A DNA stretch of 64,000 bases from Janthinobacterium sp. (GTDB lineage Bacteria > Pseudomonadota > Gammaproteobacteria > Burkholderiales > Burkholderiaceae_D), in the NCBI GenBank assembly GCA_003133225.1, contig PKWL01000119.1, positions 124,001 through 188,000 on the forward strand, written 5' to 3'. The first letter of the stretch is position 1; each line of letters opens with the position of its first letter. The notes under the pieces are model-generated. The model saw only the letters and a list, made by a program, of their open reading frames with translations, made no database searches and was not told the origin of the DNA. The translations under genes and the position numbers were made by a program. Of the stretch, positions 42,742 through 52,138 are shown one piece after another.

Positions 42742-43716
42742 CTAGGGCAATAAAATGGACGAGCCGGTCGTCTTGCGCGACTCCAGGTCGATGTGGGCTT
42801 GCTGCACGTTGGACAGGCTGTAGCGTTGCTTAATTTCAATCTTCACTTCGCCGCTGCCGACCACGCCAAACAGGGACTTTGCCATCGCTTCCAAGTCGTC
42901 GCGCTTGGCCGCGTAAGTCATCAGCGATGGCCGCGTGATGAACAGCGAGCCGCGCGAGGCCAGTTCGGACAGGCTGAACGGGGGCACCGGGCCCGACGCG
43001 TTGCCGAAGCTGACCATCATGCCGAGCGGGGCGAGGCAATCGAGAGAGCCGAAAAAAGTATCCTGGCCGATCGAATCATAGACCACCGACACGCCCAAGC
43101 CGCCGCTAATTTCCTTGACCCGTTCGACGAAATTTTCCGTGTTGTAATTGATGACATGAGCGCAGCCATGGGCCTTGGCCAGGGCCGCCTTCTCCTCCGA
43201 ACCGACCGTGCCGATCAGGTTTACGCCCAGCACCTTGGCCCACTGGCAGGCAATCAGGCCGACCCCGCCGGCGGCGGCATGAAACAGCACGGTGTCGCCC
43301 GCCTTCAGGCTTACGGTGCGGTGGAACAGATACTGCACCGTCAACCCTTGCAGCATCATGGCGGCGGCCGTGTCAAATCCGATCGCGTCCGGCAGCACCA
43401 ACAGGTGCGCCGCCGGCATGTTGCGTTCCTGGGCGTAGGAACCGTTGGGCCCGCCCGCATACGCGACGCGGTCGCCGACCTTCACTCCCGTCACGCCGGC
43501 GCCGACCGCCTCCACCACACCGGCGCCTTCCAAGCCCAAGCCCGCCGGCAACGGCTGCACGTACAGCCCGGTGCGGAAATACACGTCGATAAAATTGAGG
43601 CCGATGGCATGCTGGCGCACGCGCGCTTCGCCCGGGCCCGGTGGGCCCACGTCGACGTCGACATACTCCATTACGTCCGGACCGCCGTTCTTGAAAATTC
43701 TGATCGCTTTTGTCAT
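42742..43716 (-). CDS. NADPH:quinone oxidoreductase, zeta-crystallin-like
   Basis: The 324-residue medium-chain dehydrogenase/reductase lacks zinc ligands and has the quinone reductase signature (dinucleotide loop HAAAGGVGLIACQWAKVLGV; GLGLEGAGVVEAVGAGVTG). It reduces quinones with NADPH in the cytoplasm. ATG 43716 is preferred over TTG 43719 because GGAGA sits six bases upstream. It is close to E. coli QorA in length (327). It stands alone, with the hipA remnant convergent to it. Confidence 0.88.
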   Translation of the reverse strand: MTKAIRIFKNGGPDVMEYVDVDVGPPGPGEARVRQHAIGLNFIDVYFRTGLYVQPLPAGLGLEGAGVVEAVGAGVTGVKVGDRVAYAGGPNGSYAQERNMPAAHLLVLPDAIGFDTAAAMMLQGLTVQYLFHRTVSLKAGDTVLFHAAAGGVGLIACQWAKVLGVNLIGTVGSEEKAALAKAHGCAHVINYNTENFVERVKEISGGLGVSVVYDSIGQDTFFGSLDCLAPLGMMVSFGNASGPVPPFSLSELASRGSLFITRPSLMTYAAKRDDLEAMAKSLFGVVGSGEVKIEIKQRYSLSNVQQAHIDLESRKTTGSSILLP

Positions 43717-43887
43717 CAAATCTCCGACGCCTTACAAGGCAGGAACAAAATGCGGGAGGTTAGTCCCGGCCGTTACAGCAGCGCAATCGCCCGTCGCTTT
43801 CGCTTGAAATACGCCTGAAAATACTTATGACTGATTTACTTAGACATGCATGTCCGTCTTTTGGTTGTGACGCCAAACCCCCAATTG

Positions 43888-44805
43888 CTATTTTTTTGAC
43901 AGCAAATAAATCCCAAACAACACGAGAGCGGTCCCTGCCAGTTGCCAGGCGGTGATAGGCTCGCCCAAGATCAGGGCGCCCAGAAACAGGGTCGAGACGG
44001 GCCCGATCATACCCGCCTGCGAGGCCGTTGGGGCGCCGATGCGGGCCACCGCGATCATCGTCATGAATACGGGCATCACCGTGCACAAGAGGCCGTTCAC
44101 GAGCGACAGCTCGTATACCGGCATGGGCTGGAGCAGCATGGATGGCGGGCGCAGCACGAAAAACTGGACGATACAGGCGACGCTGGAGACGCACATGGCG
44201 TACGACACCAGGCGCAGGGAGCCGATGCGCTTGACCAGTTCGCCAGAACCAAGCAGATAAACGGCGTAGGAGCCGGCCGAACCGAGCACCAGCAGCGAGC
44301 CCAGCACTACATTGCTGGCGCCGCCTTGCAAATCGTGCACGAACACCAAGACGATGCCGCAGTAGGAGGCGGCCAGCGCCAGCCACTGCCTGCGCCGGAT
44401 GGGGTGCTTGAGAAACAGCGTCGTGATCAACAAAACGAAGGTCGGCGTCAAAAACAGGATCAGCCGTTCCAGGCCAACGGAAATGTATTGCAGCCCGAGG
44501 AAGTCGAGAAAACTCGACAGATAGTACCCGATCAGCCCCAGGCCAACCAGGCGCCAGCGGTCTGGCGGCGCGAGCGGCGCTTCGCTTCGCATCTTCCACA
44601 GCGCGACGACGGCAAAAATCGGCAGCGAGAACAGCATGCGAAACGCGAGCACGGTGACGGCGTCGACATGATAGCGGTAGAGCAGCTTGGCCACCACGGC
44701 CTTGGTCGAAAACAGAACCGCGCCTCCCAGCGCGATGGCTAGGCCGCCCAAGTAGGCGGGGCGGTGGGCGAGAATAGGGCCTTGATCCGTTATGCTTTTG
44801 CTCAT
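43888..44805 (-). CDS. EamA/DMT-family transporter
   Basis: The 305-residue protein has ten membrane helices in two EamA repeats (first GGLAIALGGAVLFSTKAVVA; second LLVLGSAGSYAVYLLGSGEL) and the repeat-end motif LGEPITAWQLAGTALVLFGI. The family exports amino acids, metabolites or drugs across the inner membrane. The substrate cannot be inferred. It is divergent from yebC, with a 125-base shared promoter region. Confidence 0.88.
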   Translation of the reverse strand: MSKSITDQGPILAHRPAYLGGLAIALGGAVLFSTKAVVAKLLYRYHVDAVTVLAFRMLFSLPIFAVVALWKMRSEAPLAPPDRWRLVGLGLIGYYLSSFLDFLGLQYISVGLERLILFLTPTFVLLITTLFLKHPIRRRQWLALAASYCGIVLVFVHDLQGGASNVVLGSLLVLGSAGSYAVYLLGSGELVKRIGSLRLVSYAMCVSSVACIVQFFVLRPPSMLLQPMPVYELSLVNGLLCTVMPVFMTMIAVARIGAPTASQAGMIGPVSTLFLGALILGEPITAWQLAGTALVLFGIYLLSKK

Positions 44806-44930
44806 ATGTCAATTGTAAGGGCAAAAGCGGAAAATGGCCGCAATGACAGCCCCATACGCAGATTTTTAGGCGCTTTCCCCTATGCTAAAATGGATAAATA
44901 CAATCGCATACCGTTTAAGGAAGATTCGTC

Positions 44931-45656
44931 ATGTCTGGACACAGCAAATGGGCCAATATCAAGCACAAGAAGGCCGCAACGGATGCCAAACGGGGCAAAG
45001 TGTGGACCCGCCTGATCAAGGAAATCATGGTCGCCGCGCGCATGGGCGGGGGCGACATCGCCGCCAACCCGCGCCTGCGCCTGGCCGTGGACAAGGCGGC
45101 TGACGCGAACATGCCCAAGGATAACGTGCAGCGCGCCATCAACCGCGGCGCCGGCGGCGTGGACGGCGCCAATTATGAGGAAGTGCGCTACGAAGGCTAC
45201 GGCATCGGCGGCGCCGCTGTCGTCGTCGAATGCATGACGGACAACCGCGTGCGCACGGTGGCCGAAGTGCGCCACGCTTTCTCCAAGTTCGGCGGCAACA
45301 TGGGCAGCGAAGGCTCGGTCGCCTTCATGTTCCAGCACTGCGGCCAGCTCCTGTTCGCGCCGGGCACGAACGAAGACAAGCTGATGGAAGCGGCGCTGGA
45401 AGCGGGCGCCGAAGACGTCCTCACGGACGACGAAGGGGGCTTTGAAGTGCTGTGCGCTCCGCACGATTTCGCCGGCGTCAAGGACGCGCTGGAGAAAAGC
45501 GGCTTCAAGGCGGAAATGGCCGGGATCATCATGAAGCCGGCCACCGAAATCGTTTTCGCGGGCGAAGAAGGGCAAAAGATGCAAAAATTGATCGACGCCC
45601 TGGAAAATCTGGACGACGTGCAGGAAGTGTTCACCAGCGCCCTGATCGAAGATTAA
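44931..45656 (+). CDS. yebC: YebC/PmpR-family protein (TACO1-like)
   Basis: The 241-residue protein starts [20 protein letters not shown], the family hallmark, and has the conserved [14 protein letters not shown] and [15 protein letters not shown] blocks. Members act as transcriptional regulators (PmpR) or relieve ribosome stalling at proline-rich sites. GGAAG lies upstream of ATG 44931. It begins the conserved run that continues with purD, 41 bases downstream. Confidence 0.95.
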   Translation: MSGHSKWANIKHKKAATDAKRGKVWTRLIKEIMVAARMGGGDIAANPRLRLAVDKAADANMPKDNVQRAINRGAGGVDGANYEEVRYEGYGIGGAAVVVECMTDNRVRTVAEVRHAFSKFGGNMGSEGSVAFMFQHCGQLLFAPGTNEDKLMEAALEAGAEDVLTDDEGGFEVLCAPHDFAGVKDALEKSGFKAEMAGIIMKPATEIVFAGEEGQKMQKLIDALENLDDVQEVFTSALIED

Positions 45657-45697
45657 TCCCTATTGCATCACCGCTTCCACTTAAAAAAACGGTACAC

Positions 45698-46966
45698 ATG
45701 AAAATTTTGGTCATAGGCGGTGGCAGCCGCGAGCACGCTCTAGCTTGGAAACTGGCGCAATCGGAACGCATCCAGATGGTGTATGTCGCACCGGGCAACG
45801 GCGGTACCGCGCGCGATCCGCGCCTGGTCAACCTCGACATCACGGACCCGCAGCTCTTGGCCGAGTTTGCCCAAAGCGACCATATTGCCCTGACCGTGGT
45901 GGGACCGGAAACGCCGCTGGCGGCCGGCATCGTCAACTTGTTTCGCCAGCGCGGGCTGAAGATCTTCGGGCCGACCAAGGAAGCAGCGCAGCTCGAGTCG
46001 TCCAAGGACTTCGCCAAGGCTTTCATGCAGCGCCACGGCATCCCGAGCGCGCTGTCCCAGACCTTTTCCGACGTCGCGGCGGCGCATGCATTCATCGATG
46101 GGCGCGGCGCGCCCATCGTCGTCAAGGCCGACGGCTTGGCGGCCGGCAAAGGCGTGGTGGTGGCCATGACGGTGGCGGAGGCGCACCAGGCGGCCGACAT
46201 GATGTTGGCCGGCAACTTGTATGGCGACGCGGGCGCCCGCATCGTCATCGAGGAATTTTTGGCCGGCGAGGAAGCCAGCTTCATCGTGATGTGCGACGGC
46301 AAGAACATCCTGCCCTTGGCCACCAGCCAGGATCACAAACGCTTAAAAGACCATGACCTGGGTCCAAACACGGGCGGCATGGGCGCCTATTCGCCGGCGC
46401 CCATCGTCACGCCGGAAATGCACGCGCGCGTGATGCGCGAAATTATCGACCCCACCATTTTGGGCATGGCCAAGGATGGCATCCCGTTTACGGGCTTCTT
46501 GTACGCCGGCTTGATGATCGACGCCTTGGGCAACCCGAAGACGCTGGAATTTAACTGCCGCATGGGCGACCCGGAAACCCAGCCGATCATGGCGCGCCTG
46601 AAAACCGATTTGGTTTCCGTCATCGAGCACGCCATCAACGGCACCTTGGACGCGGTCGAACTGGAATGGGACCGGCGCACGGCGGTGGGTGTCGTGATGG
46701 CGGCGGCAGGTTACCCGGAGCACCCGGTCGAGGGCGCCTTGATCGATGGCATCCCGGCCGAAACGCCCGAAGCCGTCACCTTCCATGGCGGCACCCGCAT
46801 CGTCGATGGCAAGTTGTACGCCAGCGGCGGGCGCGTGCTATGCGTGGTCGGTTTGGGCGACAGCGTGAAAATGGCGCAAAAGCAGGCTTATGAAACAATC
46901 GAGAAGATTCATTTCGATGGCGCCCAATACCGGCGCGATATCGGCTGGCGCGGCTTGAAGCACTAA
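45698..46966 (+). CDS. purD: Phosphoribosylamine-glycine ligase
   Basis: The 422-residue ATP-grasp enzyme makes glycinamide ribonucleotide in purine synthesis. ATG 45698 gives the standard N-terminus MKILVIGGGSREHALAWKLA; the open frame upstream of it is yebC in another frame. ATP-grasp landmarks are VVKADGLAAGKGVVVAMTV, EEFLAGEEASFIVMCDGKN, GGMGAYSPAPIV and LEFNCRMGDPETQPIMARL. Length is typical. The ribosome site is weak. Confidence 0.96.
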   Translation: MKILVIGGGSREHALAWKLAQSERIQMVYVAPGNGGTARDPRLVNLDITDPQLLAEFAQSDHIALTVVGPETPLAAGIVNLFRQRGLKIFGPTKEAAQLESSKDFAKAFMQRHGIPSALSQTFSDVAAAHAFIDGRGAPIVVKADGLAAGKGVVVAMTVAEAHQAADMMLAGNLYGDAGARIVIEEFLAGEEASFIVMCDGKNILPLATSQDHKRLKDHDLGPNTGGMGAYSPAPIVTPEMHARVMREIIDPTILGMAKDGIPFTGFLYAGLMIDALGNPKTLEFNCRMGDPETQPIMARLKTDLVSVIEHAINGTLDAVELEWDRRTAVGVVMAAAGYPEHPVEGALIDGIPAETPEAVTFHGGTRIVDGKLYASGGRVLCVVGLGDSVKMAQKQAYETIEKIHFDGAQYRRDIGWRGLKH

Positions 46967-47158
46967 GCGGGCGTTGCGGCGAGCCGCCACGGCGAACCCC
47001 GGCCAACTGGGCGCCACGCCTTGAATTGACGGGGCGCCGCGGGCCAGATGGGAATGTTCAAAGTCATGCCCATACCCCGCATTTACTGGCCGCCATATTG
47101 CTGTCATAAAAACACGCAACAAGGTACAATCGACCCTCACTTTTTTTAATTGCCCCGT

Positions 47159-48073
47159 ATGTCCGCTCTCCCCTCCCCTTCGGCCGTCAAACTCTATTTG
47201 CTCGAGCTGCAAAGCCGCATTGTGCATGCGCTCGAAGCATGCGCCGAGCAGCCGTTCGCGCTCGATGCCTGGCAACGCCCGGAAGGGGGCGGCGGCTTGA
47301 CGCGCGTGCTCGAGGACGGCAAGGTGTTGGAGCGCGGCGGCGTCAATTTTTCCCATGTGATTGGGGCCAGCTTGCCGCCTTCGGCAGCGTTTGCGCGGCC
47401 CGACTTGGCCGGTCGCGCCTGGGAGGCGATGGGCGTGTCCTTGGTGCTGCACCCGCGCAATCCGCATGCGCCGACGGTGCACATGAATGTGCGCTTCTTC
47501 ACGACCACGGCCAGCGACGGCGCCCCCGTATGGTGGTTTGGCGGCGGCATGGATCTGACGCCGTATTACGGCTACGCCGACGACGTGCGCCAATTCCATC
47601 AAGTCTGCCATGACGCACTGGCGCCGTTTGGCGCCGAGCTGCACCCGAAATTTAAGAAATGGTGCGACGAATATTTTTATCTGAAACACCGGCGCGAGGC
47701 GCGCGGCGCGGGCGGCATCTTCTTCGACGATGTCAATGGCGCCAGTTTCGAGGACAGCTTTGCCATGGTGCGCAGCGTGGGCGACCATTTTATCGCGGCC
47801 TACGTGCCGATCCTGGAGCGCCGCAAGGATACCGCCTATGGCGAGCGCGAGCGCGATTTCCAGGCTTACCGGCGCGGCCGCTATGTCGAGTTTAACCTGG
47901 TGTGCGACCGTGGCACCCTGTTTGGCTTGCAGTCGGGCGGACGCACCGAGGCGATCCTGATGTCAATGCCGCCCCTGGCCAAGTGGCGCTACGACTGGCA
48001 GCCGGAAGAAGGCAGCGCCGAGGCGGCGCTCACCACGGACTACCTGGTGGCGCGCGACTGGCTGCAAGCGTGA
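47159..48073 (+). CDS. hemF: Oxygen-dependent coproporphyrinogen-III oxidase
   Basis: The 304-residue enzyme oxidatively decarboxylates coproporphyrinogen III to protoporphyrinogen IX in haem synthesis. Family blocks include [58 protein letters not shown] and [23 protein letters not shown] 47159 is used; TTG 47150 is in frame but unlikely. There is a 192-base gap after purD and a T-run just before the gene. Its stop overlaps the nadD start. Confidence 0.96.
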   Translation: MSALPSPSAVKLYLLELQSRIVHALEACAEQPFALDAWQRPEGGGGLTRVLEDGKVLERGGVNFSHVIGASLPPSAAFARPDLAGRAWEAMGVSLVLHPRNPHAPTVHMNVRFFTTTASDGAPVWWFGGGMDLTPYYGYADDVRQFHQVCHDALAPFGAELHPKFKKWCDEYFYLKHRREARGAGGIFFDDVNGASFEDSFAMVRSVGDHFIAAYVPILERRKDTAYGERERDFQAYRRGRYVEFNLVCDRGTLFGLQSGGRTEAILMSMPPLAKWRYDWQPEEGSAEAALTTDYLVARDWLQA

Positions 48074-48720
48074 CGACCTGCATCGCGCTGCTGGGAGGCA
48101 GTTTCGATCCGGTCCATCTCGGTCATGTTGCGCTCGCCACTTTTTTTGCGCGACTGCTCCAGGTGGACCAGTTGCGCGTGATTCCAGCCGGCGCACCATG
48201 GCAGAAAAACGGCATGCAGGCGAGCCCGGGGCAGCGCGCCGAGATGGTGCGTTTGGCGTTCGCGGAACAAGCCATTGCCGTCACGCTCGACATGCAGGAA
48301 ATCGAGCGGCCCGCGCCCACCTACACGATCGACACGCTGCGCGGCGTGCGCGCCGAATGCGGCGCGCACGCGTCGCTCGTGTTTTTGATGGGAGCCGACC
48401 AGCTGCAGCGCCTGGCCACCTGGCACCAGTGGCAGCATTTATTCGATTACGCCCACCTGTGCGTGGCGGCCCGGCCGGGCTTTGCCCTAGACGCTCCCGC
48501 CTTGGGGCCGGCGGTGGCCGCCGAGTTTGCGCGCCGACAGGCCCCTTTGGAACGAATCCGCAGTACGCCGCATGGTTTGACTTATCTGGCACAGGACTTT
48601 GCGGTGGATATCTCCGCCACCCGAATACGGACGGCATTACAATCTGGCGACACGGCGAACTCGCTTGTTTCCCCGGTAGTGCTAGACTATATTAAACAAC
48701 ATCATCTATACAAAAGCTAA
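48070..48720 (+). CDS. nadD: Nicotinate-nucleotide adenylyltransferase
   Basis: The 216-residue enzyme adenylates nicotinate mononucleotide in NAD synthesis. The start is GTG 48070, overlapping the hemF stop (GTGA); this gives the correct N-terminus [20 protein letters not shown] with the GxFDPxHxGH nucleotidyl-transfer motif. The C-terminal [10 protein letters not shown] matches the ISSTxIR motif. Spacing to rsfS is zero: the rsfS ATG directly follows the TAA. Confidence 0.95.
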   Translation: MTTCIALLGGSFDPVHLGHVALATFFARLLQVDQLRVIPAGAPWQKNGMQASPGQRAEMVRLAFAEQAIAVTLDMQEIERPAPTYTIDTLRGVRAECGAHASLVFLMGADQLQRLATWHQWQHLFDYAHLCVAARPGFALDAPALGPAVAAEFARRQAPLERIRSTPHGLTYLAQDFAVDISATRIRTALQSGDTANSLVSPVVLDYIKQHHLYKS

Positions 48721-49437
48721 ATGGACATCAAAAAACTACAAACTCTCGTCATAGACGCCCTCGAAGATGTCAAGGGGCAAGATATCGCCGTGTTCGACAC
48801 GGTTCACCTGACCAGCCTGTTCGACCGCATCGCCGTCGTCTCCGGCACCTCCAACCGGCAGACCAAGGCCATGGCCGCCTCGGTGCGCGACAAGGTCAAG
48901 GAAGCGGGCGGCCACATCGTCGGCATCGAAGGCGAGGACACGGGCGAATGGGTGTTAGTCGACCTGGGCGACATGATCGTCCACATCATGCAAGTGCCAA
49001 TTCGCGCCTATTACCGCCTGGAAGAAATCTGGGGCGACAAGCCCGTAAAACTGGGCGCGGCCAAGCGCGTCGTGTCCAAGCGCACGGCGTCCGAACCGAT
49101 GGAAGAGCCGAAAAAGGTGGCGCGCCACCTGGCGTCGCAACAGGCCGCCGTCGAAGTCAAGCCGGTGATCGAACGCAAGGTCGCGGCCAAGAAAGCGCCC
49201 GCCAAGGCGGCGCCCAAAAAGGCCGTTGGCAAGACCGTCAAGGTGGCCGCCACCAAGACCGAAGCGGCCGCCGTCAAGGCCTTAAAGGCGCTGCCGAAGA
49301 AAGTGGCGGCCGCCGTCAAGGCGCCGAAGGCGGCCGCGCCTAAGGCGACCCCAAGCGTCAAGGCGGCCAAGGTTGTGCCCGACAAGGCACCGGCCAAAGT
49401 CGTCATCAAGCGCAACGCCAAAAAAGTCGCCGAGTAA
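48721..49437 (+). CDS. rsfS: Ribosomal silencing factor RsfS with a Lys/Ala-rich tail
   Basis: Residues 1-110 are the RsfS/Iojap domain (IDALEDVKGQDIAVFDTVHL, VSGTSNRQTKAMAASVRDKV, LVDLGDMIVHIMQVPIRAYY), which binds ribosomal protein L14 and blocks subunit joining in starvation. Ordinary RsfS proteins end there, at about 105-120 residues. Here about 120 more residues follow, mostly Lys/Ala/Pro repeats (AAKKAPAKAAPKKAVGKTVK), like histone H1-type or AlgP-type tails that bind nucleic acids. The tail could add rRNA or DNA affinity. It sits between nadD and rlmH, as in many bacteria. Confidence 0.93.
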   Translation: MDIKKLQTLVIDALEDVKGQDIAVFDTVHLTSLFDRIAVVSGTSNRQTKAMAASVRDKVKEAGGHIVGIEGEDTGEWVLVDLGDMIVHIMQVPIRAYYRLEEIWGDKPVKLGAAKRVVSKRTASEPMEEPKKVARHLASQQAAVEVKPVIERKVAAKKAPAKAAPKKAVGKTVKVAATKTEAAAVKALKALPKKVAAAVKAPKAAAPKATPSVKAAKVVPDKAPAKVVIKRNAKKVAE

Positions 49438-49443
49438 GGCCAT

Positions 49444-49914
49444 ATGCAGCTCATCATCGCTGCGGTGGGCCACAAGATGCCGGCATGGATCGAGAGCGGC
49501 TTCGCCGAATATGCCAAGCGCATGCCACCCGAGCTGCGCATCGTTGTCAAGGATATCAAGCCGGTGGAGCGCTCTAGCAGTAAGACGGCCGCCGCCGCGA
49601 TGGCGCAAGAAGGCGAGCGCATCGAAGCGGCCCTGCCCAAGGGCGCTCGCATCATCGCGCTCGATGAGCATGGCACGGACTTGACCAGCGTCGGCCTAGC
49701 CCAGCAGCTGTTGGCGTGGCAGGGGGGCGGGCGCGACACCGCGTTCGTGATTGGCGGTGCCGACGGCCTCGACGCGCAGTTGAAAAAACGTGCCGACGGC
49801 CTGATCCGCATTTCCAGCATGACCTTGCCGCACGGCATCGTGCGCGTTGTGCTCGCTGAGCAGTTGTACCGGGCCTGGTCGATCACGCAAAACCATCCCT
49901 ATCATCGCGTCTGA
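49444..49914 (+). CDS. rlmH: 23S rRNA pseudouridine-1915 N3-methyltransferase
   Basis: The 156-residue SPOUT methyltransferase modifies helix 69 of 23S rRNA. The N-terminus [20 protein letters not shown], the AdoMet knot [18 protein letters not shown] and the C-terminal [17 protein letters not shown] are diagnostic, and length is exact for the family. It lies 6 bases after rsfS. Confidence 0.96.
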   Translation: MQLIIAAVGHKMPAWIESGFAEYAKRMPPELRIVVKDIKPVERSSSKTAAAAMAQEGERIEAALPKGARIIALDEHGTDLTSVGLAQQLLAWQGGGRDTAFVIGGADGLDAQLKKRADGLIRISSMTLPHGIVRVVLAEQLYRAWSITQNHPYHRV

Positions 49915-49930
49915 CCAACCTGGGCTTTCG

Positions 49931-50551
49931 ATGAAACGTCTCGACAAAAAGATCTACCTTGCTTCCAAAAGCCCGCGCCGGCGCGAATTGCTGCGCCAAA
50001 TAGGCGTCGAATTCGAGCTCTTGATGCTGCGCAATGACGGCCCGCGCGGCCCCGACGTGACGGAAGTCGTCGCTCCGGGCGAGTCGCCGCTCGAGTATGT
50101 GGCGCGCGTGGCCAATGAAAAAGCCGCGTTTGCGTGGAACATGGTGCTGCTGCGCCGCATGGCGCAGCGTCCCGTGCTGTCGGCCGACACCAGCGTCGTC
50201 GTCGACGGCGACATATTGGGTAAGCCGGCCGGCCCGGCCGAAGCGATGGCCATGCTGCAGCGCCTGTCCGGGCGCACGCATCAGGTGCTAACTGCGGTCG
50301 CGGTGCACTACAAAGATATCGCCGAGCAGGATGTGCAAGTGTCGGAAGTGCGCTTCGCTACCTTGTCGCCGGCGGCCATTGCCGCTTACTGCGCCACGGC
50401 CGAACCGTACGACAAATCCGGCGGCTATGGCATTCAAGGCTTGGCCGCGCTCTTCGTCGAGCACATCGAAGGCAGCCATTCCGGCATCATGGGACTGCCC
50501 CTGTTCGAGACGGCGCAATTGCTGCGCCGGGTCGGCTACGCCCTTCCGTGA
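49931..50551 (+). CDS. maf: Maf/YhdE-type nucleoside triphosphate pyrophosphatase
   Basis: The 206-residue protein has the Maf signature LASKSPRRRELLRQIG, the acidic block VLSADTSVVVDGDILGKP and EPYDKSGGYGIQGLAA. Family members hydrolyse dTTP/UTP or modified nucleotides and can affect septation. ATG 49931 is chosen because the domain starts there; there is no good ribosome site. It lies 16 bases after rlmH and 50 bases before rng. Confidence 0.94.
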   Translation: MKRLDKKIYLASKSPRRRELLRQIGVEFELLMLRNDGPRGPDVTEVVAPGESPLEYVARVANEKAAFAWNMVLLRRMAQRPVLSADTSVVVDGDILGKPAGPAEAMAMLQRLSGRTHQVLTAVAVHYKDIAEQDVQVSEVRFATLSPAAIAAYCATAEPYDKSGGYGIQGLAALFVEHIEGSHSGIMGLPLFETAQLLRRVGYALP

Positions 50552-50601
50552 GGCGCGCGTATGATCATCGCCCCGCCCCAATATCCGGCCCATCCACAGT
50601 C

Positions 50602-52065
50602 ATGAACGAAGACATCCTGATCAACATCACCCCGCAGGAAACCCGGGTCGCCTTGATCTTGCATGGCTCGGTGCAAGAACTGCATATCGAACGCACGCTG
50701 ACGCGCGGCTTGGCCGGCAACGTCTATCTGGGAAAAGTCGTGCGCGTTCTGCCGGGGATGCAATCGGCTTTCATCGATATCGGCTTGGAACGGGCCGCGT
50801 TCTTGCACGTGGCGGACATCTGGGAAGCGCGCAGCCATGACAGCCCCAATTTGCCACCGGCGCCCATCGAAAAAATCCTGTTTGATGGCCAAGTGCTGAC
50901 GGTGCAGGTGATCAAGGACCCGATCGGCACCAAAGGGGCGCGTCTGTCGACCCAGATCTCGATTGCCGGACGCATGCTGGTCTACCTGCCGCAAGATTGC
51001 CACATCGGCATCTCGCAAAAGATCGAAAACGAAGCCGAGCGCGAATTGTTGCGCTCCCGCATGCAAAGCTTGCTGCCGGCCGACGAAAAAGGCGGCTTCA
51101 TCGTGCGCACCATGGCCGAAGACGCCTCCGATGCGGACTTGGCGTCCGACGTCGATTACCTGCGCAAGACCTGGAACGCGATCAACCAGGGTGCACGCAC
51201 CCGCCCCGCCACCAGCTTGCTGCATCAGGACCTGAGCTTAGCGCAGCGCGTGCTGCGCGACTTCGTGCATGACGAGACGGCCTCGATCCAAGTCGATTCG
51301 CGCGAAAACTTCATCCAGCTGCGCGAGTTCGCCACCATCTACACGCCCAACGAATTGTCGCGCCTGCAGCACTACACGGGCGAGCGCCCCCTGTTTGACC
51401 TGTACGGCGTGGAAGAGGAAATCTTGCGCGCGCTGGGGCGCCGCGTCGATTTGAAATCGGGCGGCTACCTGATCGTTGACCAGACGGAAGCGATGACCAC
51501 CATCGACGTCAACACGGGCGGTTTTGTGGGCGGGCGCAATTTCGCCGACACCATCTACAAGACCAACTTGGAAGCGGCGCAAGCGATCGCGCGTCAGCTG
51601 CGCCTGCGCAATTTGGGCGGCATCATCATCCTCGACTTCATCGACATGGACAACTTGGAGCATCGCAGCGCGGTCTTGGCAGAATTGAAAAAGACCCTGT
51701 CGCGCGACCGCACCAAGGTGTCGGTCAGCAACTTCTCGGCGCTGGGACTGGTCGAAATGACGCGCAAGCGCACGCGCGAATCGCTCGCGCACATCCTGTG
51801 CGAGCCATGCCCGGCGTGCGTGGGCAAGGGCCAGGTCAAGACGCCGCGCACCATCTGCTACGAGATCTTGCGCGAACTGCTGCGCGAAGCGAAGCAGTTC
51901 AACCCGCGCGAATTTCGCATCCTGGCGTCGCAGGAAGTAGTCGACATGTTCCTGGAAAACGAGGCGCAACATCTGGCCCTGCTTGGCGACTTCATCGGTA
52001 AAAAGATTTCACTACAGGTGGAGACGACTTACCAGCAAGAGCAGTACGACGTGATTCTTATGTAG
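50602..52065 (+). CDS. rng: Ribonuclease G
   Basis: The 487-residue endoribonuclease processes 16S rRNA 5' ends and degrades mRNA. It has an S1 domain (GNVYLGKVVRVLPGMQSAFI) and the catalytic metal-binding block VDQTEAMTTIDVNTGGFVGG. The zinc-link CEPCPACVGKG joins the dimer, and the C-terminus VETTYQQEQYDVILM is typical. It lacks the long RNase E scaffold tail. ATG 50602 is used; GTG or other in-frame starts upstream would overlap maf. It closes the conserved run. Confidence 0.95.
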   Translation: MNEDILINITPQETRVALILHGSVQELHIERTLTRGLAGNVYLGKVVRVLPGMQSAFIDIGLERAAFLHVADIWEARSHDSPNLPPAPIEKILFDGQVLTVQVIKDPIGTKGARLSTQISIAGRMLVYLPQDCHIGISQKIENEAERELLRSRMQSLLPADEKGGFIVRTMAEDASDADLASDVDYLRKTWNAINQGARTRPATSLLHQDLSLAQRVLRDFVHDETASIQVDSRENFIQLREFATIYTPNELSRLQHYTGERPLFDLYGVEEEILRALGRRVDLKSGGYLIVDQTEAMTTIDVNTGGFVGGRNFADTIYKTNLEAAQAIARQLRLRNLGGIIILDFIDMDNLEHRSAVLAELKKTLSRDRTKVSVSNFSALGLVEMTRKRTRESLAHILCEPCPACVGKGQVKTPRTICYEILRELLREAKQFNPREFRILASQEVVDMFLENEAQHLALLGDFIGKKISLQVETTYQQEQYDVILM

Positions 52066-52138
52066 ATCTATTTTAGCTAGCACGGGCCGCAGGCATTCTC
52101 CATGCCGGTACATCACGGCAGACGGCTCAACTGCTTCT

